A stretch of 5,848 nucleotides of DNA from Chloroflexota bacterium (lineage in GTDB: Bacteria > Chloroflexota > Dehalococcoidia > SM23-28-2 > RBG-16-64-32), in assembly GCA_016190405.1 (NCBI GenBank), contig JACPQO010000142.1, forward strand, positions 1 through 5,848. The letters run 5' to 3'. The notes beneath the pieces are model-generated. The model had not been told where the DNA came from, ran no database searches, and worked only from the letters and a program-made list of their open reading frames with translations. Each line of letters starts with the position of its first letter. Position 1 is the stretch's first letter. Positions 1 through 3,877 of the stretch are shown here, piece after piece. Made by a program: the position numbers and the translations under genes.

Positions 1-690
1 CACGATGACCGGCCGCTGGAAGCGCGCCGTCTTCTCCAGGAACGTCTCCAGGACCCGCTCGTCGAACAGGTTCTGGGTCATGAAGAACTGGGCCCCCGCC
101 TCGACCTTGCGCCGCATCAGCCGCAGCTCCGGCTCCAGGGGGTCGGCGTTGGGGTTGGCCGAGGCCCCGATGCAGAACGATGCCCGCCGCCCGACGGACT
201 TGCCGGTGAAGTCCACGCCCTCGTTCAGCAGCTTCAGGAAGCGCATGAGCCCCACGGCGCTCACATCCCACACCCCCACGATGTCCGTGTAGCCGCCCAC
301 CGACGGCGGGTCGCCGCGCAGGCAGAGGATGTTGCGGATGCCCAGGACGTGCGCCCCCACCATGTCCGAGTGGATGGCCATGGCGTTGCGGTCGCGGGTG
401 GTGTAGTGCATGACGATCTCGACGCCCACCTCGCGCTGGAGGAGGACCGACATGGCCAGGGGCGACATGCGGACCTTGGCCGTGGGGCTATCGCCGACGT
501 TGATGGCGTCGACGCCGGCCTCCTTGAGCAGGGCCGCCCCCTGGAGCGCGCGACGGGGGCTGAGGCCGTGGGGCGGGTCCACCTCCACGGACACGACGAA
601 GCGCCCGGCGGCCAGCTTGTCGCGAAAGGTGGCGGGCTCAACAGCCGCTTCGGGGCTCAGGGTGCTGGGGCTGCGCGGCGGATCGCTCAT
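1..690 (-). CDS. metF: Methylenetetrahydrofolate reductase (partial, 3' end beyond the left edge)
   Basis: Reduces 5,10-methylene-THF to 5-methyl-THF with a flavin cofactor in the cytosol, feeding methionine synthesis and C1 metabolism. The 230 visible residues run open to the window edge. Seen: VSVEVDPPHG at 33-42, whose E36 matches the catalytic Glu of the family; CLRGDPPSVGGY at 123-134, whose D127 matches the flavin-site Asp of LRGD; IGASANPNADPLEPE at 174-188; and KVEAGAQFFMTQNLFD at 195-210, the conserved late barrel strand. The wording (DPPHG, ADSP-like GDSP at 66-69, RDRNAM at 99-104) is closest to the reductase half of YitJ-type homocysteine methyltransferase/MTHFR fusions. Here that half starts at its own ATG (690) after a stop at 703-705, so no methyltransferase domain is fused in front. 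No Shine-Dalgarno is visible before the ATG. About 60-80 C-terminal residues are probably missing. Family call is firm; the symbol is less so because of the YitJ-like subtype. Confidence 0.93.
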   Translation of the reverse strand, partial: MSDPPRSPSTLSPEAAVEPATFRDKLAAGRFVVSVEVDPPHGLSPRRALQGAALLKEAGVDAINVGDSPTAKVRMSPLAMSVLLQREVGVEIVMHYTTRDRNAMAIHSDMVGAHVLGIRNILCLRGDPPSVGGYTDIVGVWDVSAVGLMRFLKLLNEGVDFTGKSVGRRASFCIGASANPNADPLEPELRLMRRKVEAGAQFFMTQNLFDERVLETFLEKTARFQRPVIV

Positions 691-749
691 GGTGGGTACA
701 GGTTAGCGGATGGAGCGCGACGGAGGCAAATGCGAGCGACACAATCCTG

Positions 750-755
750 TATAAT
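750..755 (+). promoter_or_regulatory. Candidate -10 box for the plus-strand gene at 840
   Basis: A perfect TATAAT lies in the divergent spacer between metF and the plus-strand hypothetical gene, preceded directly by TG. Transcription would start near 762, giving a leader of about 78 nt. No good -35 is seen at 16-18 bp upstream (the best-spaced hexamer, 727-732, is CAAATG), so this is a moderate call. No comparably good promoter facing metF was seen. Confidence 0.35.
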
Positions 756-839
756 CGAGCCGCGCTCTAGGTGACTTCAGTGGATAGCCGAGCGTGGAAC
801 GGACCGACACGCGAATCATAGATCAGAGGGCTGTCAACC

Positions 840-1418
840 GTGACTCAGGAATCTCAGGCGGCTGAGTTCTTCTTAGCCCCCGTGGAATTGGTGATACAGG
901 ACTCTACACTCCCTCTCGCCGAAGTCGAGCCGTTCGCAACTGAGTACAGCGTCACGTTCGGCAGCGATGTGAAGATCACGTGTCGTTGGGGCGGTCCGGC
1001 AGCCGGCGGTATTGGCTGGGGTGGACCAGAGATCGCAGTGATAATCATCGCCGGAGAACTCCTGCGGCGTACCACGTCTGACGCTTACGCCATGTTGAAG
1101 CAGTTCGTCAAAGACATCTACACGAAAATTCGGACGCGAACGGGCGCGCGCTGGTACGTGAGCGGCGTGTTCGCGCTCGGCATGGATAGCGAGTCAGGCA
1201 AAACCCGTGTCCTGTTCTGTTTCCCCGAGGCGATGAGCTCACGGGAACTTGATCACCGGATCGGGCTGGTGGAAGCGCATGGTGAGACAGTCGTCAAGGA
1301 GTGGGAAAAGACAGGGCGCGGAGAAGTCAGAGTCTGCTGGTCAGAAGAACGCGCGGGATGGGTCGAGTGCGAGCCTGCTCCAGAGAGATTCGACCTTCCA
1401 CCGCAGACGCCCCTCTGA
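840..1418 (+). CDS. Hypothetical protein, 192 aa, no recognised family
   Basis: I do not recognise this protein. It starts at GTG 840 with an AGAGGG ribosome binding site at 825-830 (9-nt spacing) and ends at TGA 1416-1418. Visible features: a predicted beta strand (VELVIQD, 15-21); a Trp/Gly-rich segment CRWGGPAAGGIGWGGPE (48-64) leading into a short hydrophobic run IAVIIIAGELL (65-75), too short for a confident membrane span; a basic helix around 83-100; a strand-rich middle; and an acidic, proline-rich C-terminus. There is no signal peptide. A hydrophobic run between a small N-terminal fold and a basic helix recalls small effector-associated proteins of bacterial conflict systems, but this is only a resemblance. 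It is the only plus-strand gene here, has more A/T in third codon positions than its neighbours, and sits beside decayed mobile-looking DNA, which suggests acquisition by transfer. Confidence 0.75.
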   Translation: MTQESQAAEFFLAPVELVIQDSTLPLAEVEPFATEYSVTFGSDVKITCRWGGPAAGGIGWGGPEIAVIIIAGELLRRTTSDAYAMLKQFVKDIYTKIRTRTGARWYVSGVFALGMDSESGKTRVLFCFPEAMSSRELDHRIGLVEAHGETVVKEWEKTGRGEVRVCWSEERAGWVECEPAPERFDLPPQTPL

Positions 1419-1468
1419 GCCGAGAAGCGTTCCGACTCCAATTCGCTTGCCCTCTAGGCGGTCTGAAC

Positions 1469-1617
1469 CTACGCCCTGGCACCCACCGCCTGGCGCATCA
1501 GCGAGGCGATCAGCTCGTAGTTCGATTGCGGCACCTGGTGCAGGTTGCCCTCGAACCCTGCCCTGAGCTTGCCGAAGGGGCCAGCCGCCAGTGCTCCGCC
1601 AGCCACTTCTGCGTGTA
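1469..1617 (-). pseudogene. 3' remnant of a second EVE-domain gene, interrupted by a 23-bp insertion
   Basis: On the minus strand this encodes YTQKWLAEHWRLA, then after skipping 23 bp FEGNLHQVPQSNYELIASL and onward to a TAG at 1469-1471. It matches the last ~41 residues of the intact EVE protein encoded at 2132-2587. By hand alignment the DNA is about 89% identical over 120 bp (1468-1610 against 2131-2250), not counting the insertion. The reading frame is broken by the insertion at 1556-1578, and the 5' two thirds of the gene are absent, so it cannot make an EVE protein. Several differences change the amino acid (K to Q, P to L, LD to SN), so it is a diverged paralogue or a homologue brought in by transfer, not a fresh duplication. 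Confidence 0.8.
1556..1578 (-). repeat. 23-bp dispersed repeat inserted in the EVE remnant
   Basis: These 23 bp are exactly what must be removed to align the EVE remnant with the intact copy. Read on the minus strand they begin CCTTCGGCAAGCTCAGGGC and closely match 3201-3223 on the plus strand (CCTTCGACTGCGCTCAGGAC...). The shared core is CCTTCG...GCTCAGG(A/G)CAGG. Being in the middle of coding DNA, it shows that this repeat family inserts, and it causes a frameshift here (23 is not a multiple of 3). Confidence 0.75.
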
Positions 1618-1736
1618 CTGTCAGCCCCTCTAGCGGCACCATGGATTATAACTGCTGTCTTAGGAAGAGCAAGGATCAGGTTCCATATTGCATCCTGATC
1701 TACCCAGTTCCTGTCTCCGCAAATCAGCACCATCAT
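1617..1736 (-). pseudogene. Truncated DUF2493 / YspA-like SLOG protein (N-terminal 40 residues)
   Basis: The N-terminus MMVLICGDRNWVDQ, followed by DAIWNLILALPKTAVIIHGA and ARGADS, is the start of the DUF2493 (YspA, SLOG-superfamily) fold: a first strand with the C-G-x-R motif (C6, G7, R9), a helix, a second strand, and the H-G-x-A-R-G-A-D-S nucleotide-binding turn at 32-40. Family members are normally well over 100 residues with a second conserved half, which is absent. After S40 the frame runs directly into DNA from an EVE-gene copy, out of its proper frame, and continues as meaningless sequence to a stop near 1341. An AGGTGA ribosome binding site at 1742-1747 points to ATG 1736 or 1733; GTG 1745 would touch the upstream stop. 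SLOG proteins are known or proposed to bind nucleotide-derived ligands and are common in phages and mobile elements. This copy is surely non-functional in that role. Confidence 0.75.
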
Positions 1737-1745
1737 GTTATTCAC

Positions 1746-1913
1746 CTAGCGCACGTTCTCGTACAGCAGTGACAACCCGATGAGCACGGCCGCGATCGCC
1801 ACCACCGCCAAGATCATCTGTGCGCGATTGTACTCGTAGGAGTAGTGAGTTTGCCACGTGCCATGGAGCCCTCTTTGCACCTCGAACAGCCAGTTCCAAA
1901 GTTTACGGATCAT
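1746..1913 (-). CDS. Small single-span membrane protein, 55 aa
   Basis: A short frame from ATG 1911-1913 to TAG 1746-1748. The protein starts MIRKLWNWLFEVQRG (basic, aromatic, amphipathic), has a polar middle rich in Tyr and His (16-31), then one clear membrane segment MILAVVAIAAVLIGLSLLY at 33-51 and a short YENVR tail. I recognise no family. Topology is probably N-in/C-out with almost nothing beyond the membrane, but this is inference. Its ATG overlaps the preceding stop as ATGA and its stop touches the next frame (TAG then GTG), an arrangement typical of compact phage or mobile-element operons. There is no strong Shine-Dalgarno, so translation may depend on coupling. It could be a holin-like or accessory membrane peptide. 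Support rests on the clean membrane segment and on junction geometry. Confidence 0.5.
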   Translation of the reverse strand: MIRKLWNWLFEVQRGLHGTWQTHYSYEYNRAQMILAVVAIAAVLIGLSLLYENVR

Positions 1914-2011
1914 GAAACCTGCTGCACTTTCCAGAGGTCGATGAGCTCGTTCAGAACATCAACCTCTCTTTGCTCCGCGCCCGTCAACTGACCTCCGTGC
2001 CTTCCCCGCAC
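1910..2011 (-). CDS. Possible 33-codon small ORF upstream of the membrane peptide
   Basis: A short frame from GTG 2009-2011 to a TGA that overlaps the next ATG (ATGA, 1910-1913). The second half, LTGAEQREVDVLNELIDLW, looks like a real amphipathic helix. The GTG directly follows a TAG that closes another short frame ending in EARDQIRFMGY, so three consecutive stop/start junctions line up on this strand. No convincing ribosome binding site is seen at the GTG. It may be the tail of a longer decayed gene. No family is recognised. Confidence 0.3.
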   Translation of the reverse strand: MRGRHGGQLTGAEQREVDVLNELIDLWKVQQVS

Positions 2012-2093
2012 CTAGTAGCCCATAAAGCGAATCTGATCTCGGGCTTCCCTCAACCTCCGCCGCCCGGCGCATCAGGGACACGGCTATCACCAC

Positions 2094-2117
2094 AGGGGCG
2101 AAGGATGCTTCGCCCCT
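2094..2117. repeat. Perfect hairpin repeat beside the EVE gene stop
   Basis: AGGGGCGAAG, loop GATG, CTTCGCCCCT: a perfect 10-bp stem with a 4-nt loop, starting 15 bp past the EVE stop codon. No run of T follows on either strand, so it is not a textbook intrinsic terminator, although transcripts of the EVE gene would fold here and the stem could protect their 3' end. The sequence style matches short palindromic repeats dispersed in intergenic DNA of GC-rich environmental genomes. Only one copy is present here. Confidence 0.7.
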
Positions 2118-2131
2118 ACATGTGCCACGGC

Positions 2132-2587
2132 CTACGCCCTGACCGCCGCCGCCTGTCGCATCAGCGAGGCGATGAGCTCGTAGTCCAGCTGCGGGACCTG
2201 GTGCAGGTTGCCCTGGAAGGCCAGCCGCCAGTGCTCCGCCGGCCACTTCTTGGTGTAGGCCAGCGTGGGCGCGATCTCCTTCACGTCCAGGTACTGGTCG
2301 GGCGCCAGGACCATGACGGGCTTCACCCGCACGCGGAAGGGGTAGTCCTCCCCGGGCTTCTTCTCGCTCTTGAAGACCCCGGTGTGGTCCTCAAAGTACT
2401 CGGAGGTCACTTCGGCGATGCCACCGAACTTCATGATCTTCGTAAGGTAGAAGATCAGCTTATCGCCCGGCCTCATGCCCGACACCTCGTTGCGGCGGGT
2501 GCTCTTGAAGCCGAAGATGTCGAACCCGCGCGCCTCGGCGATGCGCATGTTCTCTTCGGAGCCGACGACGATCCAGTAGCTGGGCAT
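2132..2587 (-). CDS. EVE-domain (PUA-like) protein, 151 aa
   Basis: A single-domain EVE protein. Seen: the opening YWIVVGSEEN (4-13), GMRPGDKLIFYLT (38-50), FGGIAEVTSEYFEDHTGVF near 55-73, YPFRVRVKPVMVL, and the family's closing pattern W-x-LAFQGNLHQVP then DYELIASLMRQ. Length fits the family. EVE domains are PUA-related folds with a pocket for modified bases, and family members are linked to reading modified DNA or RNA; no substrate can be named from this sequence alone. The start is ATG 2585-2587, because a strong AAGGAG lies 7 nt upstream (2595-2600); an in-frame extension of 7 codons would swallow that site. The gene lies downstream of the Fe-S carrier on the same strand with a 93-bp gap containing a large inverted repeat. 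A diverged, broken copy of its 3' end lies at 1469-1617. Confidence 0.9.
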   Translation of the reverse strand: MPSYWIVVGSEENMRIAEARGFDIFGFKSTRRNEVSGMRPGDKLIFYLTKIMKFGGIAEVTSEYFEDHTGVFKSEKKPGEDYPFRVRVKPVMVLAPDQYLDVKEIAPTLAYTKKWPAEHWRLAFQGNLHQVPQLDYELIASLMRQAAAVRA

Positions 2588-2603
2588 TAGGGCACTCCTT
2601 CGG

Positions 2604-2651
2604 AGCAAACCAGCAAACCCGGGCCAAGCGATATTGGTTTGCTGGTTTGCT
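2604..2651. repeat. Perfect 16-bp inverted repeat between the EVE and Fe-S carrier genes
   Basis: Left arm AGCAAACCAGCAAACC (2604-2619) and right arm GGTTTGCTGGTTTGCT (2636-2651) are exact reverse complements around a 16-nt loop. Each arm is itself a short tandem of an AAACCAGC unit. The palindrome ends 3 nt before the AAGGAG ribosome binding site of the EVE gene. No T-run follows on the minus strand, so it is a weak candidate for a terminator of the Fe-S carrier gene. It could be an attenuating stem, a regulator binding site, or an inert dispersed repeat. Confidence 0.85.
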
Positions 2652-2680
2652 GGTTCCGGGGCTGGGTAGTCGGGCGGGGC

Positions 2681-3043
2681 CTAATGCGAGCAGGGGCTGG
2701 CCTGGCCGGCGCCCTCGGCCGTCTGGAACGAGCTGCCGCAGGCGCAGGACTTCACGGCGTTCGGGTTGAAAATCGTGAAGCCCGCCTTCATCAGGTCGTC
2801 CACGTAGTCGATCTCGGCGCCCTCCAGCAGCGGGGCGCTGTCCGGGTCCACGACCAGCCTGACGCCGGCGTGCTCGATGACGAAGTCGTCCTCTTCCGGC
2901 TCCCTGGCGATGGCCATGCCGTACTGGTAGCCGGAGCAGCCGCCGCCCACGACGAACACGCGCAAGGCCGCCTGTCCGTCCAGACCCTTCTCCTCGAATA
3001 GCTCCTTGGCCTTGCCGGCGGCCTTATCGGTCATGCTCAGCAT
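2681..3043 (-). CDS. A-type iron-sulfur cluster carrier (HesB/IscA/ErpA family), 120 aa
   Basis: Receives and hands on Fe-S clusters to apo-enzymes in the cytosol. The fold-defining features are all present: VFVVGGGCSGYQYGMA with C36, the middle strands FVIEHAGVRLVVDPDSAPLL (54-73), the YVDDLMKAGFTIFNPNA segment (80-96), and the C-terminal CACG with C100 and C102, giving the three cluster-ligand cysteines of the family. Length is slightly above the usual ~107-115 because of a short Gly/Ser tail with an extra C118 (ASPCSH). The start at ATG 3041-3043 is supported by GAGG 7 nt upstream; the in-frame ATG at 3032-3034 is too far from that site. No other isc or suf gene is nearby, so it acts as a stand-alone carrier gene. 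IscA, ErpA and SufA cannot be told apart from sequence alone, so no symbol is given. Confidence 0.95.
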   Translation of the reverse strand: MLSMTDKAAGKAKELFEEKGLDGQAALRVFVVGGGCSGYQYGMAIAREPEEDDFVIEHAGVRLVVDPDSAPLLEGAEIDYVDDLMKAGFTIFNPNAVKSCACGSSFQTAEGAGQASPCSH

Positions 3044-3097
3044 CGTCGCACCTCGACTTCTACGTTTCGCAAGCGGTTACTTCTTATATGCACCTTC

Positions 3098-3126
3098 AGG
3101 CTATCAGACGGGGGATAGGCTGTCAA
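3098..3126 (-). promoter_or_regulatory. Promoter for the Fe-S carrier gene
   Basis: On the minus strand a perfect -35 TTGACA (3121-3126) is followed by a 17-nt spacer and TAGCCT (3098-3103), which keeps the important T, A and final T of the -10 consensus. Transcription would start near 3091, leaving a leader of roughly 48 nt before the ATG at 3043. A TATAAG at 3083-3088 also resembles a -10 but lacks a matching -35. Confidence 0.5.
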
Positions 3127-3152
3127 CACGAACGGCCGATGGAATGACGCCA

Positions 3153-3172
3153 CCACACCTTGAAAGGTGTGG
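3153..3172. repeat. Perfect palindromic hairpin upstream of the Fe-S carrier promoter
   Basis: CCACACCTT-GA-AAGGTGTGG: a 9-bp arm pair with only 2 nt between, which would fold as an 8-bp stem with a TGAA loop. It belongs to a row of palindromes filling 3153-3238, between the HAD gene stop and the Fe-S carrier promoter. It may act on read-through from the HAD operon, but no T-run follows. Confidence 0.7.
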
Positions 3173-3195
3173 CATCAGAATCGTCGGACGATGCC
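3173..3195. repeat. Small imperfect palindrome in the repeat cluster
   Basis: The central ATCGTCGGACGAT reads as two 6-nt arms around one base. It is framed by GCATC on the left (3172-3176) and GATGC on the right (3190-3194), forming a second stem-capable unit directly after the hairpin at 3153-3172. Its edges run into the neighbouring palindromes. Confidence 0.45.
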
Positions 3196-3238
3196 GCAGC
3201 CCTTCGACTGCGCTCAGGACAGGCTTTCAAGCTGCGGC
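3193..3238. repeat. Dispersed repeat bounded by 8-bp inverted arms (second copy of the 23-bp repeat)
   Basis: Arms GCCGCAGC (3193-3200) and GCTGCGGC (3231-3238) are exact reverse complements. Between them are the 23-bp repeat (3201-3223, starting CCTTCGACTGCGCTCAGGAC) and a CTTTCAAG. The CTTTCAAG is the reverse complement of the CTTGAAAG inside the hairpin at 3153-3172, so the two palindromes may pair. The 23-bp core is the same family as the insertion at 1556-1578, in opposite orientation relative to the window. Confidence 0.7.
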
Positions 3239-3253
3239 GGTGTAGCCCCCCTC

Positions 3254-3877
3254 CTACCACTGTACTCCCAGCTGGCGTAGCTCCCGCTCCAGCCCTGGAT
3301 AGTCGCCTCGGTAGTGGACCGCCCGGAAGCCGGCGTCCTGGGCGCCCCGCACGTTCTCCTCGAGATCGTCGATGTGGACGCACTGCGCCGGGGGCGCCCC
3401 TATCTGCTCCGCCGCCAGGTGATAGATCCGCGCGTCCGGCTTGGCCACGCCCACCCGCGCCGAGTTGATGACAACATCGAACAGATGGTGGACGCCGTTC
3501 CGTTCCAGCAGCTCCTTCTCCAGACGTTTGGTGGAGTTGGAAATGAGCCCCACCCGGTACGGGCCGCGCAGCCGCCCGGCCAGCCGCACGATGTCCTCGT
3601 CCAGGGTGCTCCACATTCGGCGCCACTCCTGGTGAAGGCCGGGGACCGGCCGGCCCGCCAGCTCATCGAGCTTCCGGCCCGCAGCCTCCAGCCACGCCTC
3701 TTCGGGGATCCCGTCCACTTCCACCTGCTTCCACTCGGGGATCCCGTAGACAGCGCGAATCAAGCCCCCCTGCGGCAGGCCGTACTTCCCCTCCAGCCGC
3801 CGCACCTGCTCACGGTCGAAGCGGCCGATGACCCCGCCGAAGTCGAAGAAGACGGCGGCCACCTGGTGGTCGTTCAT
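3254..3877 (-). CDS. HAD-superfamily hydrolase (YihX-like, HAD-IA), 207 aa
   Basis: Probably a small-molecule phosphatase of the haloacid-dehalogenase fold. Seen in order: motif I FFDFGGVIG with nucleophile D12; a helical cap region (about 18-90); motif II LISNST with S113; motif III K146 in VAKPDARIY; and motif IV HIDDLEEN with D170/D171. The usual second Asp of motif I (DxD) is Gly14, as in YihX-like members with a DxG/DxGN motif. The pattern of R-x-G-LISNS, KPDARIY and IDD-x-E-N-x-x-GA fits HAD subfamily IA. The start is the ATG at 3875-3877, which overlaps the upstream gene's TGA as ATGA; a longer in-frame start inside the upstream gene was dismissed because it adds a low-complexity Arg-rich leader. 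Last gene of the nadE operon. The substrate is unknown; sugar phosphates and nucleotides are both possible. Confidence 0.9.
   Translation of the reverse strand: MNDHQVAAVFFDFGGVIGRFDREQVRRLEGKYGLPQGGLIRAVYGIPEWKQVEVDGIPEEAWLEAAGRKLDELAGRPVPGLHQEWRRMWSTLDEDIVRLAGRLRGPYRVGLISNSTKRLEKELLERNGVHHLFDVVINSARVGVAKPDARIYHLAAEQIGAPPAQCVHIDDLEENVRGAQDAGFRAVHYRGDYPGLERELRQLGVQW

Larger units (their letters stand above)
1419..2131. other. Decayed mosaic region between the hypothetical gene and the EVE gene
   Basis: No intact full-length gene was found in this 713-bp interval. It holds, from left to right: 50 bp with nothing recognisable; a broken copy of the EVE-gene 3' end; the 5' fragment of a DUF2493/SLOG gene; two short minus-strand frames in operon-like order; and a hairpin repeat next to the stop of the intact EVE gene. 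Longer frames crossing it (minus 1341-1745 and minus 1959-2246) are chance extensions through repeats and out-of-frame remnants. The interval looks like debris from at least two recombination or insertion events. Confidence 0.6.

Noticed and set aside
261..641. Minus-strand 126-codon frame and the plus-strand frames at 349-774 and 410-706
   Set aside because: All are alternative frames of the metF coding sequence, which carries the real motifs in another frame.
1341..1745. A 134-residue minus-strand protein taken as one gene
   Set aside because: Only the first ~40 residues match a family; the rest is an out-of-frame EVE remnant, a 23-bp repeat and antisense of the hypothetical gene.
2094..2117. 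Intrinsic terminator of the EVE gene
   Set aside because: The stem is perfect, but no T-run follows on either strand, so it was listed as a repeat only.
1468..2257. attL/attR pair of an integrated element at the EVE 3' end
   Set aside because: The two copies are in direct orientation and bracket foreign-looking DNA, but they differ by about 11% with amino-acid changes, there is no integrase or tRNA, and there is no exact core repeat of attachment-site type; a diverged paralogue plus deletion explains it equally well.
1970..2590. 206-codon plus-strand open frame
   Set aside because: Mostly antisense to the EVE gene and running through the hairpin repeat; no ribosome binding site and no family signal.
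3153..3238. CRISPR-like array
   Set aside because: The repeats are palindromes of different sequence with no regular spacers.
3123..3626. Minus-strand 167-codon frame over the HAD 3' end and repeat cluster
   Set aside because: It is out of frame with the HAD motifs and includes the ACPERSRRA-type peptide produced when the dispersed repeat is translated.
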